13,362 bases of DNA from Methylomonas sp. GTDB taxonomy: Bacteria; Pseudomonadota; Gammaproteobacteria; Methylococcales; Methylomonadaceae. Positions 1 through 7,463 of this stretch are shown here, one piece after another (position 1 is the stretch's first letter; every line of letters starts with the position of its first letter). The DNA is taken from NCBI GenBank assembly GCA_028688235.1, contig JAQTYP010000038.1, forward strand, positions 1 through 13,362. The letters are read 5' to 3'. A program made the translations under genes and the position numbers. A model generated the notes under the pieces. It did not search any database, was not told the origin of the DNA, and saw only the letters and a list, made by a program, of their open reading frames with translations.

Positions 1-764
1 TTGCCGCCGCCGGTAATATGAGCCATCGCGTGAACGTCGATGGTTTTCAGTAATTCCAATAGCGGTTTGACGTAAATCCGAGTCGGCGTCAGCAAAGTTT
101 CGCCTAGCGGTTTGCCGTTAACGCCATCGCTTAGGCCCAGGCCGCTACGTTCGATAATTTTACGGATCAGTGAATAGCCGTTGGAATGCGGACCCGAGGA
201 GGCAATGCCTATCAGTTTGTCTCCGGCCTTGACTTTGCTGCCGTCTATGATGTGGTCCTTTTCGACGATGCCCACGCAAAAACCCGCTAAATCGTAATCG
301 CCTTCGCTATACATGCCGGGCATTTCCGCGGTTTCGCCGCCGACCAGGGCGGCGCCGGCCTGTTCGCAGCCTTTGCCTATGCCTTCGATAACCGCGGCTG
401 CGGTATCGACCTCCAGTTTGCCAGTGGCGAAATAATCCAGAAAAAATAGCGGTTCGGCACCTTGCACGACGATGTCGTTGACGCACATCGCCACCAGATC
501 GATGCCAACCGTGTTATGCACGTTCAAATCCAGCGCCAATTTTAACTTGGTGCCGACGCCGTCTGTGCCTGAAACCAAGACTGGATTCTTATAGCGGTCC
601 AAGGGCAGTTCGAACAACGAACCAAATCCGCCAAGGCCCGCCATCACGCCGGCATTGCGGGTTTTGGCGGCGATGGGTTTGATGCGGTCTACCAGAGCGT
701 TGCCGGCTTCGATGTCGACGCCCGCGCTCTTATAATTCAGGCTATCTTGCTGTTGTGAGCTCAA
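1..764 (-). CDS. purM: Phosphoribosylformylglycinamidine cyclo-ligase (AIR synthetase), 3'-truncated by window edge
   Basis: PurM closes the imidazole ring of FGAM with ATP to make AIR, step five of cytosolic de novo purine synthesis. About 254 N-terminal residues are visible of a family usually near 345, so roughly the last quarter lies outside the window. Family signatures read from the minus strand include AGVDIEAGNALVDRIK near the N-terminus, SGTDGVGTKLKLALD, GIDLVAMCVNDI, GGETAEMPGMYSEGDYD, and HITGGG at the cut edge. The start is taken as TTG at 762-764: a TAG closes this frame upstream, no ATG or GTG lies between, and AAGAGG sits 6 bases before the TTG. The gene is divergent from the DUF2066 gene with an 85-base gap. 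purM beside a DUF2066 gene is a common gammaproteobacterial arrangement. Confidence 0.97.
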   Translation of the reverse strand, partial: MSSQQQDSLNYKSAGVDIEAGNALVDRIKPIAAKTRNAGVMAGLGGFGSLFELPLDRYKNPVLVSGTDGVGTKLKLALDLNVHNTVGIDLVAMCVNDIVVQGAEPLFFLDYFATGKLEVDTAAAVIEGIGKGCEQAGAALVGGETAEMPGMYSEGDYDLAGFCVGIVEKDHIIDGSKVKAGDKLIGIASSGPHSNGYSLIRKIIERSGLGLSDGVNGKPLGETLLTPTRIYVKPLLELLKTIDVHAMAHITGGG

Positions 765-789
765 TGGGGGCCTCTTGCTAAAGTTAAGA

Positions 790-816
790 TTGAAACAACC
801 GATATTGTACTATATT
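790..816 (+). promoter_or_regulatory. Possible sigma70 promoter for the DUF2066 gene
   Basis: TTGAAA at 790-795 and TATATT at 811-816 resemble -35 and -10 boxes, but the 15-base spacer is short. The spot lies in the 85-base divergent gap between purM and the DUF2066 gene. On the opposite strand TACAAT (804-809) could serve as a -10 for purM, though no good -35 accompanies it. Weak call. Confidence 0.25.
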
Positions 817-849
817 CCGTTTGATACACCTCCAGGGTAGGGGCCGTCG

Positions 850-1659
850 ATGATTTTTACTAAGGGAAAACAAATAATCCTGTTGGCGTTGTTGCTGACG
901 TTGTTACCCGTTCATGGCTTAGTCGCCGCCGAGGTGAAAGGCCTTTACGAAATAGAATTGATCGCCAGAAGCCAGTCGCCGGAAGACAGGGAAACCGCGA
1001 TCAAGCAAGCCTTGTACGGGGTTTTGAACCGGATTCTGGTGGCTGACGATATTTCCAGTATTCCGGCTGTTCAACAGGCCTTGAACGGTGCGCAACATTA
1101 CGTCAAACAGTTTCAATATTCTCTGATAGCGGCGGACGAATATTCCGAGACCGACGCCCGGTTGATTCGAGTGGAGTTTGACGAGGATCAGTTGCTGGCA
1201 ACGATGCGCAATGCCAACGTAGGCATCTGGAGCGAAATCCGACCCGAAACCTTGGTGTGGCTGGTGGTCGAGGAGGATGGCAGGCGCCAGTTTTATAACC
1301 CGGATACCATGCCCGAGTTCGAAAATGCGCTGGCGCTGGCTTCCAAGGTTAAAGGCGTGCCGGTGATATTGCCTATGCTCGATTTGGAAGAGCAGCAACG
1401 CATATCCGTGAGTGAGGTATTAAGCGCTGATTCCAGAAATTTGTTAACGGTTTCGGCGCGTTACGATGTGCCCGCGGTAATGGCGGGGCGTGTGACCAAA
1501 GAAGCAGGATGCTGGCGCGGCGAATGGGCGTTTTATTTCGATAATAAAATCAAGCAATGGGGTGCCGATTGCCTCCCGTTAAAAGCCGCGTTATTGGCGG
1601 GTATGCAGGGCGCATACGCCGAGTTGGCGCGCTACTATGGGGTGAAGCCTCAGAACTGA
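850..1659 (+). CDS. DUF2066 domain-containing protein, probably exported
   Basis: This 269-residue protein matches the DUF2066 family of gammaproteobacteria, whose function is unknown. An N-terminal signal peptide is clear: a Lys-containing n-region, a Leu-rich core at about residues 9-21, and a probable AA cleavage site before EVKG near residue 28. The mature part has no further membrane segment. It shows the family pattern of an early LYEIELIARSQSPEDRETAIKQAL helix, a central WLVVEEDGRR strand, and a region near residues 163-180 (KGVPVILPMLDLEE). AGGGG sits 7 bases before the ATG, supporting this start. The gene is transcribed away from purM. The next plus-strand gene, erpA, begins 363 bases later, so an operon with it is unlikely. 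Confidence 0.88.
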   Translation: MIFTKGKQIILLALLLTLLPVHGLVAAEVKGLYEIELIARSQSPEDRETAIKQALYGVLNRILVADDISSIPAVQQALNGAQHYVKQFQYSLIAADEYSETDARLIRVEFDEDQLLATMRNANVGIWSEIRPETLVWLVVEEDGRRQFYNPDTMPEFENALALASKVKGVPVILPMLDLEEQQRISVSEVLSADSRNLLTVSARYDVPAVMAGRVTKEAGCWRGEWAFYFDNKIKQWGADCLPLKAALLAGMQGAYAELARYYGVKPQN

Positions 1660-1688
1660 CGCCTAGCTATTTTTGCGCGGCGATGAGA

Positions 1689-1853
1689 TCAATCTGAATA
1701 AATCGTATCGACCAGTTTTTTAAACCATCCGGGGCGAAAGACGACGACAAATAAACCGATTGTGCTGGTGATTGGAATCGGTCCTATGCTGATGATCATG
1801 AAGATAAACAGCACAAATGCGCATTTGATTCTTGCAATGTTGGATGTTTTCAT
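1689..1853 (-). CDS. Small conserved-looking membrane protein (54 aa)
   Basis: This short gene encodes 54 residues starting MKTSNIARIK. It has one or two hydrophobic stretches (about residues 12-37) separated by a GPIPITS turn, then FRPGWFKKLVDTIYSD at the C-terminus. It resembles small uncharacterised inner-membrane proteins of gammaproteobacteria that share a GPIP...IGL...FRPxWFK pattern; this is recollection, not a search. The start at 1853 is preferred over the upstream in-frame ATG at 1907 because AGGAAA lies 5 bases before it and the longer form adds only a poor N-terminal extension. It converges on the DUF2066 gene, 29 bases from its stop, and is divergent from erpA. Function unknown. 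Confidence 0.7.
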   Translation of the reverse strand: MKTSNIARIKCAFVLFIFMIISIGPIPITSTIGLFVVVFRPGWFKKLVDTIYSD

Positions 1854-1961
1854 GGAGTTTCCTGCTTTGTTCCAGGTTAAGCAACAGTGTGATATCGATG
1901 GGAACATTCTGCTTGCTTGGGGAATTTTTGGGAAGCGAAGTAGCGATAGCCAAGTGGCTAA

Positions 1962-1985
1962 ATCTTGATTAAAATACTGGGTAAA
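1962..1985 (+). promoter_or_regulatory. IscR type-1-like site upstream of erpA (speculative)
   Basis: The stretch AATCTTGATTAAAATACTGG plus the following GTAA lies about 40-60 bases before the erpA ATG. By eye it fits much of the IscR type-1 consensus (ATASYYGACTRWWWYAGTCRRSTAT): the YYGA core, the central A/T tract and YACT agree, the outer ends do not. It also contains TTGATT (1965-1970), usable as a -35. IscR control of erpA is known in Escherichia coli; here it is inference. Confidence 0.22.
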
Positions 1986-2022
1986 AGCATCATTTTTATT
2001 TCAATCACTTATAGAGATTTCC

Positions 2023-2355
2023 ATGGCAGATCCCATTGTTTTTACCGATAGCGCCGCAAGCAAAGTCGCTGGTTTGATTCAGGAAGAAGGTAACGATAAT
2101 CTGAAACTTCGAGTTTATATCACAGGGGGCGGCTGTTCCGGATTCCAGTACGGATTTACTTTCGACGAGGAGGTCAACGATGATGATACCCAGATTCAGA
2201 AGGGCGGGGTAACCGTATTGATAGACTCGATGAGCATACAATATCTGCAAGGCGCCGAAATCGATTATAAAGAAGACTTGTCCGGTGCTCAATTCGTGAT
2301 CCGTAACCCTAATGCCACGACGACTTGTGGCTGCGGTTCGTCGTTTTCGGCGTGA
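2023..2355 (+). CDS. erpA: Iron-sulfur cluster insertion protein ErpA (A-type carrier)
   Basis: ErpA receives Fe-S clusters from the ISC/SUF machinery and delivers them to apo-enzymes in the cytosol, including isoprenoid synthesis enzymes. The 110-residue length is typical. The three cluster-ligand cysteines are present: C38 in ITGGGCSGFQYGF, and C102 and C104 in the terminal TTCGCGSSF. The almost unbroken LKLRVYITGGGCSGFQYGFTFD block separates ErpA from IscA and SufA. AGAGA lies 6 bases before the ATG. The gene stands alone, convergent with glnE (45-base gap, no obvious terminator). Certain as an A-type carrier, nearly so as ErpA. Confidence 0.96.
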   Translation: MADPIVFTDSAASKVAGLIQEEGNDNLKLRVYITGGGCSGFQYGFTFDEEVNDDDTQIQKGGVTVLIDSMSIQYLQGAEIDYKEDLSGAQFVIRNPNATTTCGCGSSFSA

Positions 2356-2400
2356 TTCTGGGTTTATGGTTTAAGAATATAAAATGGCCAAAGCCGAGGC

Positions 2401-5271
2401 TCACTCCATCAGTTGCTGCCAGATTCGTTCCACTTCGGCGCGCATTTCACTGAATTCGGTGGCAGCGGCCAGGGCGTTTTCGCCTTGCAAGACTTGGTGG
2501 TGACCATAGTCGCGGTAGCTGCAATAGGCTTTCTTCAATAGCGCCGCATCGGTGGTAGTCATGAAACCGTGTCCGGCCAAGCCTTCCAGCAGGCGGACGT
2601 TATCGGTATGGCTTGCAAGGTCGTTGTGACGGGCGGTTTCGGCCAGCACGCCGAATTGAACGATGAATTCTATATCGGCGATGCCGCCCTTGCTGTGTTT
2701 CAGATCGAAAACGCCGGGGTCTTTGCCGGACAGCGTTTCTCGCATTTTCTGCCGCATTTCCCGCACCTCCCGCTGCAATGCCTCGGCATCGCGCGGCATC
2801 GCCAGGATGCGAGCGCGGATTGCTTCGTATTCGGCGTGCAAGGCCGGATCGCCGCTGACGAAACGGCCGCGTACCAGGGCCTGGTGTTCCCAGGTCCAGG
2901 CCTCGTTGCGGAGATAGTTTTCATAATGCCGGATATGCGTGACCAACAATCCCGAATCGCCGTTGGGGCGCAAGCGCAAATCGGCTTCGTATAACACGCC
3001 GGATAGCATCTTGGTATCCAGAATGTGGCGGATTTTTTGGGCCAGGCGCAGATAAAATTGCCCGCTGTTGATGGTTTTTTCGCCGTTGGTCATCGCATTG
3101 ATATCGGCGCAATCGTACAGAAAGACCAAGTCCAGATCCGATTTATAGCCGAGCTCTATGCCGCCGAATTTTCCGAAGGCGATGATCGCAAAGCCTCCGG
3201 CTTGGTTCGCCATGGTGCCCGGTGGGCAGCCGTGTTTTCCGGTCAAAATTTTCCAGGCTCCGGTCAAGACTTGTTCCAGTATGGTTTCGGCTATCCAGGT
3301 CAGATAGTCGCTGACTATCATCACGGGAATCACTCCCATGATGTCTGCGGCGGCAACCCGCAACACGTTTTGATGCTTGAACTGGCGTAGCGCAATCATT
3401 AACTGCTCTTCGTCGCCGCAATCGATTTTTTCCAGTTCCCGCCGTAAATCCCGGCTTAAATCGGCTTTTTTCAAGGGTTCGAACAGCGTAATCGGATTTA
3501 GCAATTCGTCGAACAAGATAGGGTATAAAGCCAAATAATCGCAAATCCAAGGACTGGCCGCCGCCAGTTTGATCAGTTGAGACAGCGCGTCGGGATTTTC
3601 CGCCAAAAGTGACAAATACACATTGCGGCCCGCCACGGCTTCGAACATATCCAAAATGCGGGTTAGCGTTGCGTCAGGATTGGCTATCACGGTCACGCGT
3701 TCGATCAACGATGGCATCAGTCTGTCCAGTATGCCAGCGCCTTTTCGGGTCATGCGTTTGATTGGTGGGGCAGTTTTGAAATTCATAATCGCGTCGTACG
3801 CCGCCTGGGGATGGTTGAAACCGCAATCCAGCAAGGTTTCCAGTGCTTGTTCCTCATCGGCACCCAACCAAACCAGGCGGGTTGCCATCTGTTGATTGTC
3901 CTGTTCGCTAAGCGAGAATACCTGCTCGAAGATCGCGTGTACACTGTTCCGCACATCGTCCAGTTCTTGTTTGAACGCGGTCCAATCGTCGAAATCCAAC
4001 GAATAAGCCAGAATATGCCGCGGCAATGCGTCTTGTGGCAAATCGTGCGTTTGTTTGTCCTGATATTCCTGAATGTGATTTTCGGTCCGGCGCAAGAAGC
4101 GATAGGCAAACTTCAACGTCGCCACATCATCCGGGGTCATCAATTTCAATTCATGCAATGCCGTCAGTACGACCTGGATTTCGCGCTGTTGTAATACGCT
4201 CTCCCTGCCTCCGCGTATCAATTGAAAGGCCTGGCCTATGAATTCGACTTCGCGTATCCCGCCCGGACCGAGTTTGACGTTGTCCATCCTGTCCTTGCGC
4301 TTCAATTCCTGGGTAATCTGAAACTTCAACGAGCGCAGTTCCTCGAAGGCGCCGTAGTCCAGATAGCGGCGATAGACAAAGGGTTTGATCATTGCCGCCA
4401 ATTGTTTGCCGGTTTCGAAATCGCCTGCCACCTGTCTGGCCTTGATCATCGCGTAACGCTCCCATTCGCGGGCCTGTGTCAGATAATAGTTTTCCATGCC
4501 GTCGAAGTTCATCACTAGCGGGCCGCTATCGCCGAATGGGCGCAGGCGAATATCGGTGCGGAATACGAAGCCGTCGACGGTGGTTTCGTCCAGCATCTTC
4601 ACCAGGGAGCGGCAGATGCGGGTGAAAAATTCAGCGTAACTGATTTCTTTTTTCTCGGTTAGCGTGCCGTCTTCGGCATAGGCAAAAATTAGGTCGATGT
4701 CGGACGAATAGTTCAGCTCCCAGGCGCCCAGTTTACCCATGCCCAGCACGACGAGATTGAATGGGGTGCCATCGGCCAGAGTCGGAGTGCCCCAACGCTG
4801 ACAGGCTTGCCGGTAGATAAAATCCAGGCCGATTCGAATGCAGGCTTCGGCTAGCGCGGTCAAGTCGGTCAGGGTTTCATCGAGATCCGACCAGCCCGCC
4901 AGATCGCGCCAGGCGATTCGCACCATTTCCCTGCGGCGGAACAGACGCAGTTTCCGGACCAGAAAGGCTTCGTTATCGCCCGGATTTTTTTGTATACAGG
5001 GCAGGTAGTTGTCTCTGCGTAGCCCGGAAAAAAGGTCGCCGGAATTGACCAAATCCGTCATCATGGCTGGGTCGCGTATCCAACTTTCAGCGATGAATTG
5101 GCTGCAACTGACGACTTTCAATGCCGAGCGACTGACGCTATCGTTAGCGAAAATGGCCAAATCGTCCGCGCTCGCCTTTTCTTCGAGGCGGTCGCAAAAG
5201 GTCTCGGCAAGGCTTTGCAAGGCGTCCGGCAGATTTACGGAATGTTGGGCTAGCAAAGTCTTTAGTGTCAT
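2401..5271 (-). CDS. glnE: Bifunctional glutamine synthetase adenylyltransferase / adenylyl-removing enzyme
   Basis: GlnE adenylylates (inactivates) and phosphorolytically deadenylylates (activates) glutamine synthetase in response to PII and glutamine. With this start it has 956 residues; E. coli GlnE has 946. Two nucleotidyltransferase domains are visible. The N-terminal adenylyl-removase domain has GMGKLGAWELNYSSDIDL (about residues 177-194) with catalytic D191 and D193. The C-terminal adenylyltransferase domain has AFGKFGGIELGYKSDLDL with D712 and D714. Helical linkers carry the REVEFI and ADIEFIVQF motifs that follow each domain. The ATG at 5271 is chosen because GGAAA lies 6 bases upstream and it gives the family-like MTLKTLLAQ start. 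The frame is open to an ATG at 5325 (AGGG 3 bases before it), which would add 18 residues. Both active sites look intact. Confidence 0.96.
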   Translation of the reverse strand: MTLKTLLAQHSVNLPDALQSLAETFCDRLEEKASADDLAIFANDSVSRSALKVVSCSQFIAESWIRDPAMMTDLVNSGDLFSGLRRDNYLPCIQKNPGDNEAFLVRKLRLFRRREMVRIAWRDLAGWSDLDETLTDLTALAEACIRIGLDFIYRQACQRWGTPTLADGTPFNLVVLGMGKLGAWELNYSSDIDLIFAYAEDGTLTEKKEISYAEFFTRICRSLVKMLDETTVDGFVFRTDIRLRPFGDSGPLVMNFDGMENYYLTQAREWERYAMIKARQVAGDFETGKQLAAMIKPFVYRRYLDYGAFEELRSLKFQITQELKRKDRMDNVKLGPGGIREVEFIGQAFQLIRGGRESVLQQREIQVVLTALHELKLMTPDDVATLKFAYRFLRRTENHIQEYQDKQTHDLPQDALPRHILAYSLDFDDWTAFKQELDDVRNSVHAIFEQVFSLSEQDNQQMATRLVWLGADEEQALETLLDCGFNHPQAAYDAIMNFKTAPPIKRMTRKGAGILDRLMPSLIERVTVIANPDATLTRILDMFEAVAGRNVYLSLLAENPDALSQLIKLAAASPWICDYLALYPILFDELLNPITLFEPLKKADLSRDLRRELEKIDCGDEEQLMIALRQFKHQNVLRVAAADIMGVIPVMIVSDYLTWIAETILEQVLTGAWKILTGKHGCPPGTMANQAGGFAIIAFGKFGGIELGYKSDLDLVFLYDCADINAMTNGEKTINSGQFYLRLAQKIRHILDTKMLSGVLYEADLRLRPNGDSGLLVTHIRHYENYLRNEAWTWEHQALVRGRFVSGDPALHAEYEAIRARILAMPRDAEALQREVREMRQKMRETLSGKDPGVFDLKHSKGGIADIEFIVQFGVLAETARHNDLASHTDNVRLLEGLAGHGFMTTTDAALLKKAYCSYRDYGHHQVLQGENALAAATEFSEMRAEVERIWQQLME

Positions 5272-5330
5272 GGGCGATTTCCGAAATGGCGGGAGCATGC
5301 GATCATGATACCTAAACTTCGGCATCGGCC

Positions 5331-5439
5331 CTAATCGCAGGCGGAGGGTGGCGATGCGAATTAGCTTTCCGCCTGAAGCACTCCGCGTTTTTTGAAAAAA
5401 AAGACGTTTTTTAGATCGGAGAGAGCTAATTTGTCCGAT
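5331..5439. repeat. Cluster of overlapping inverted repeats between glnE and the carboxypeptidase gene
   Basis: Several perfect or near-perfect inverted repeats are packed here. CAGGCGGA (5338-5345) pairs with TCCGCCTG (5368-5375), 8 bases. AATTAGCT (5359-5366) pairs with AGCTAATT (5424-5431), 8 bases. CTAATCGCA (5331-5339) pairs with TGCGAATTAG (5355-5364) with one bulge. GCGGAG (5341-5346) pairs with CTCCGC (5381-5386). ATCGGA (5415-5420) pairs with TCCGAT (5434-5439). CGTTTTTT occurs twice (5386-5393 and 5405-5412) around an A-tract. The pairings are mutually exclusive in part. The region lies upstream of both divergent genes, so it may hold operators or a folded leader. Confidence 0.5.
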
Positions 5440-5457
5440 GCACTCTTTTTTGCGCGC

Positions 5458-5463
5458 GATAAT
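5458..5463 (+). promoter_or_regulatory. Possible -10 element (GATAAT) for the carboxypeptidase gene
   Basis: GATAAT matches five of six bases of the sigma70 -10 box. No convincing -35 lies 16-18 bases upstream (TTGTCC at 5431-5436 is 21 bases away). If used, transcription would start near 5470, which favours the TTG start at 5520 over the GTG at 5475. Confidence 0.25.
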
Positions 5464-5519
5464 TTTGATTAAATGTGCGAATTGACCGGTTTTGTACGAC
5501 GCTGCTGAGAATTAATACA

Positions 5520-6788
5520 TTGAACGCTGTCCCGAAGAATAAACTCCTTTTGTTGTCAATCGCTTGTATGCTGGGCCAAATTCCTTCGGCATCGGCGCGC
5601 TACGCGGCTATCGTGATGGATGCCGATAGCGGGCGCGTGATTCATGAGGTCGAAGCCGGCCATCGCTGGTATCCGGCGTCATTGACCAAAGTCATGACCA
5701 TTTATATGACGTTTGCCGCCTTGGAGGCCGGTCGTCTGCAATTGAATGACGTGTTGACGGTATCCGCGCACGCCGCCAGACAACCCAACTCGAAACTCGG
5801 CTTGCGCCAGGGTCAAAGCATAAGCGTCGAGCATGCCATCATGGCGGTCACGACACGTTCGGCCAACGACGCCGCGGTGGTCCTGGCGGAGCGCTTGGGT
5901 GGCAGCGAAAATAATTTTGCGACGATGATGACAGAGCAGGCTCACAGCTTAGGTATGCATAGCAGTTCATTCCACAATGCCAGCGGTCTGCCCGACGAAG
6001 GCCAAATCAGCAGTGCCCGCGATCTGGCGCTGCTGTCGGCCGCCTTGATCCGTGATTTTCCGCAGTATTACCGGTATTTTTCGGCGACGGAATTCGCCTA
6101 CAAAGGCCGGGTGTTGCCCAATACCAATAAGATTTTAAAAATCTACCCTGACGCCGACGGCTTGAAAACAGGATTTACCTGCGGTTCCGGTTATAACCTG
6201 ATCGCCTCCGCCAAGCGCGATGGTCGTCGATTGATAGGCGTGTTGCTCGGCGCCCGCAGCAGCGCCGAGCGCTTCCAACAAATGGGCAACTTGCTGGATT
6301 TGGGATTCGAAAAATCGCGGGCCGGCGTTTTCGGTTTGCCTGTCGAGCAAATCAGCGATGCCAGCTTGGAGCCCCCGCCGTTTCAGCTGTCGTCGAACCG
6401 CTGCGCAGGTAGTGCCGAGCAAATGGGTGCCGACAGCGATGCAGGCAGGCCGGAGCCTATTCGCATCAAGCCGGGCAAATCCAGCCTGCTGGTGCAAAAG
6501 CCAAGCACTAAGGTCAGATCGAGCAATTTGGCCGCCTCGTCGAACTGGGCCGTGATGCTGAATGATCGCAGTCGAAAAGTCGATGCCGATATCGATTTGA
6601 ATAGAGCACGGCGTGTGTTGGGCGTAGCCGCCAAGAGCGGCGAAGCCCAAGTCATCAGAGTCAAGATTAAAGGCAGGCACTTTTGGCGTTCAGAATGGAT
6701 AGGGCTAGATCAAGCCGATGCCCGGTCATTTTGCAATAAATTACGCGTCAAAGGTTTTAGTTGCTCGTTGTTGCCAGGTAATGTCTGA
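5520..6788 (+). CDS. D-alanyl-D-alanine carboxypeptidase (peptidase S11) with C-terminal SPOR domain
   Basis: This periplasmic low-molecular-mass penicillin-binding protein should trim the terminal D-Ala from peptidoglycan stem peptides. All three active-site motifs of family S11 are present (422-residue numbering): SLTK at 54-57, SAN at 114-116 and KTG at 216-218. A Ser/Pro/Lys-rich linker (about 285-340) leads to a SPOR-like domain (about 342-420; NWAVMLNDRS to the end), a fold that binds glycan strands lacking stem peptides. The usual PBP5 C-terminal domain and amphipathic anchor are not apparent. The TTG start at 5520 gives a clean signal peptide (KNKLLLLSIACMLG core, cleavage after SASA). 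The frame is also open to a GTG at 5475 with no Shine-Dalgarno sequence. Related to dacA/dacC products, but the domain layout prevents a firm symbol. Confidence 0.9.
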   Translation: MNAVPKNKLLLLSIACMLGQIPSASARYAAIVMDADSGRVIHEVEAGHRWYPASLTKVMTIYMTFAALEAGRLQLNDVLTVSAHAARQPNSKLGLRQGQSISVEHAIMAVTTRSANDAAVVLAERLGGSENNFATMMTEQAHSLGMHSSSFHNASGLPDEGQISSARDLALLSAALIRDFPQYYRYFSATEFAYKGRVLPNTNKILKIYPDADGLKTGFTCGSGYNLIASAKRDGRRLIGVLLGARSSAERFQQMGNLLDLGFEKSRAGVFGLPVEQISDASLEPPPFQLSSNRCAGSAEQMGADSDAGRPEPIRIKPGKSSLLVQKPSTKVRSSNLAASSNWAVMLNDRSRKVDADIDLNRARRVLGVAAKSGEAQVIRVKIKGRHFWRSEWIGLDQADARSFCNKLRVKGFSCSLLPGNV

Positions 6789-6815
6789 ACGAAAAACACC
6801 CGAGGCAACAAAATT

Positions 6816-7022
6816 TCAATAATGCGGAGGTCTTTCGTCGATAGGCGCAGGATTACGCTCGGCAAGTGCCAGGCTCTTGATTTTGTCGTGTAATAATTTG
6901 CAGGTTTCCTCCAGTTTGCTTATTTGTTTTTGCTGATCGGTCACGATGCCGTTCAAAACTTGAATCAAGTCTTCCTGATAAGCCTGTCTGATTTCCAGTT
7001 CGATAATGCGTTCTTCACTCAT
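6816..7022 (-). CDS. slyX: SlyX family protein
   Basis: This 68-residue protein is almost entirely a predicted coiled coil (about residues 3-52, heptad-like Leu/Ile spacing, rich in Glu, Gln and Lys). It ends in the RPPHY tail typical of SlyX. The family is found across gammaproteobacteria; its function is unknown, despite an old link with haemolysis in Escherichia coli that belongs to the neighbouring slyA. Length is normal. It starts at ATG 7022 with no strong Shine-Dalgarno sequence. It converges on the carboxypeptidase gene with a 27-base gap and is divergent from the DUF6763 gene. Confidence 0.9.
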   Translation of the reverse strand: MSEERIIELEIRQAYQEDLIQVLNGIVTDQQKQISKLEETCKLLHDKIKSLALAERNPAPIDERPPHY

Positions 7023-7089
7023 GATGTTTTTTGAAATGATTGCCTGGGAAAAAGACCTTTCATTCTACCAGACAAATTTTGCCGCTATT

Positions 7090-7118
7090 TAGACGAGCCG
7101 GGTAAACTCGGCTATGAT
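7090..7118 (+). promoter_or_regulatory. Candidate sigma70 promoter with operator-like dyad, upstream of the DUF6763-NTPase-metA-guaD block
   Basis: TAGACG (7090-7095) and TATGAT (7113-7118) are separated by 17 bases, a good sigma70 fit with the -10 better than the -35. The spacer holds an imperfect palindrome, AGCCGGGTAAACTCGGCT (7096-7113), symmetric at 16 of 18 positions. Its position between the boxes suits a repressor operator. The start codon of the first gene is 34 bases beyond the -10. The regulator is unknown. Confidence 0.45.
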
Positions 7119-7151
7119 ACGCCCACCATCAACCACAGCGAGGATGCGACG

Positions 7152-7454
7152 ATGACGACGATTACAGATCCGGTCATAGGCCGTTGGTATAAAGACTTCG
7201 AAAACAATCTGACGTTTAAGGTTGTAGCAATCGACAACAAGGAGGATGCCATCGGCGTGCAGTATGCCAATGGCGATTTAGGTGAATACGATAACGATGC
7301 CTGGTATGCCTCTACCTTCGATTACATCGAAGATCCGGAAGATTGGACGGCGCCGTTCGATGACGTCGAGAACGATGACTTGGGTTATAGTGACCCCGAC
7401 CGCCATGCTAGGCCGGATAGGGAAGATTTGGACATCAGTGATTTTTTGGATTGA
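7152..7454 (+). CDS. DUF6763 family protein, small and acidic
   Basis: This 100-residue cytosolic protein matches the gammaproteobacterial DUF6763 family as I recall it. The N-terminal half carries GRWYKDFENNLTFKVVAID (about 9-27) and IGVQYANGDLGEYDNDAWY (about 33-51), which suggest a small beta-barrel-like fold. The C-terminal half is very acidic, with PEDWTAPFDDVENDDLGYSD (about 62-81) and a DISDFLD end. No catalytic residues are apparent. GAGGA lies 7 bases before the ATG. It is the first gene of a tight plus-strand set; the next start is 9 bases after its stop, so it is probably cotranscribed with the NTPase. Function unknown. Confidence 0.82.
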   Translation: MTTITDPVIGRWYKDFENNLTFKVVAIDNKEDAIGVQYANGDLGEYDNDAWYASTFDYIEDPEDWTAPFDDVENDDLGYSDPDRHARPDREDLDISDFLD

Positions 7455-7463
7455 GCTTTTTCT

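Noticed and set aside
1762..1968. 68-codon plus-strand open frame upstream of erpA
   Set aside because: It overlaps the small membrane protein on the other strand, has no convincing ribosome binding site and no protein-like pattern.
2356..2400. Bidirectional terminator between erpA and glnE
   Set aside because: Only a 4-base AGCC/GGCT pair with a 2-base loop is present and there is no T-run.
6135..6680. 181-codon minus-strand open frame across the carboxypeptidase
   Set aside because: Antisense to the KTG motif and SPOR region; no ribosome binding site or family pattern.
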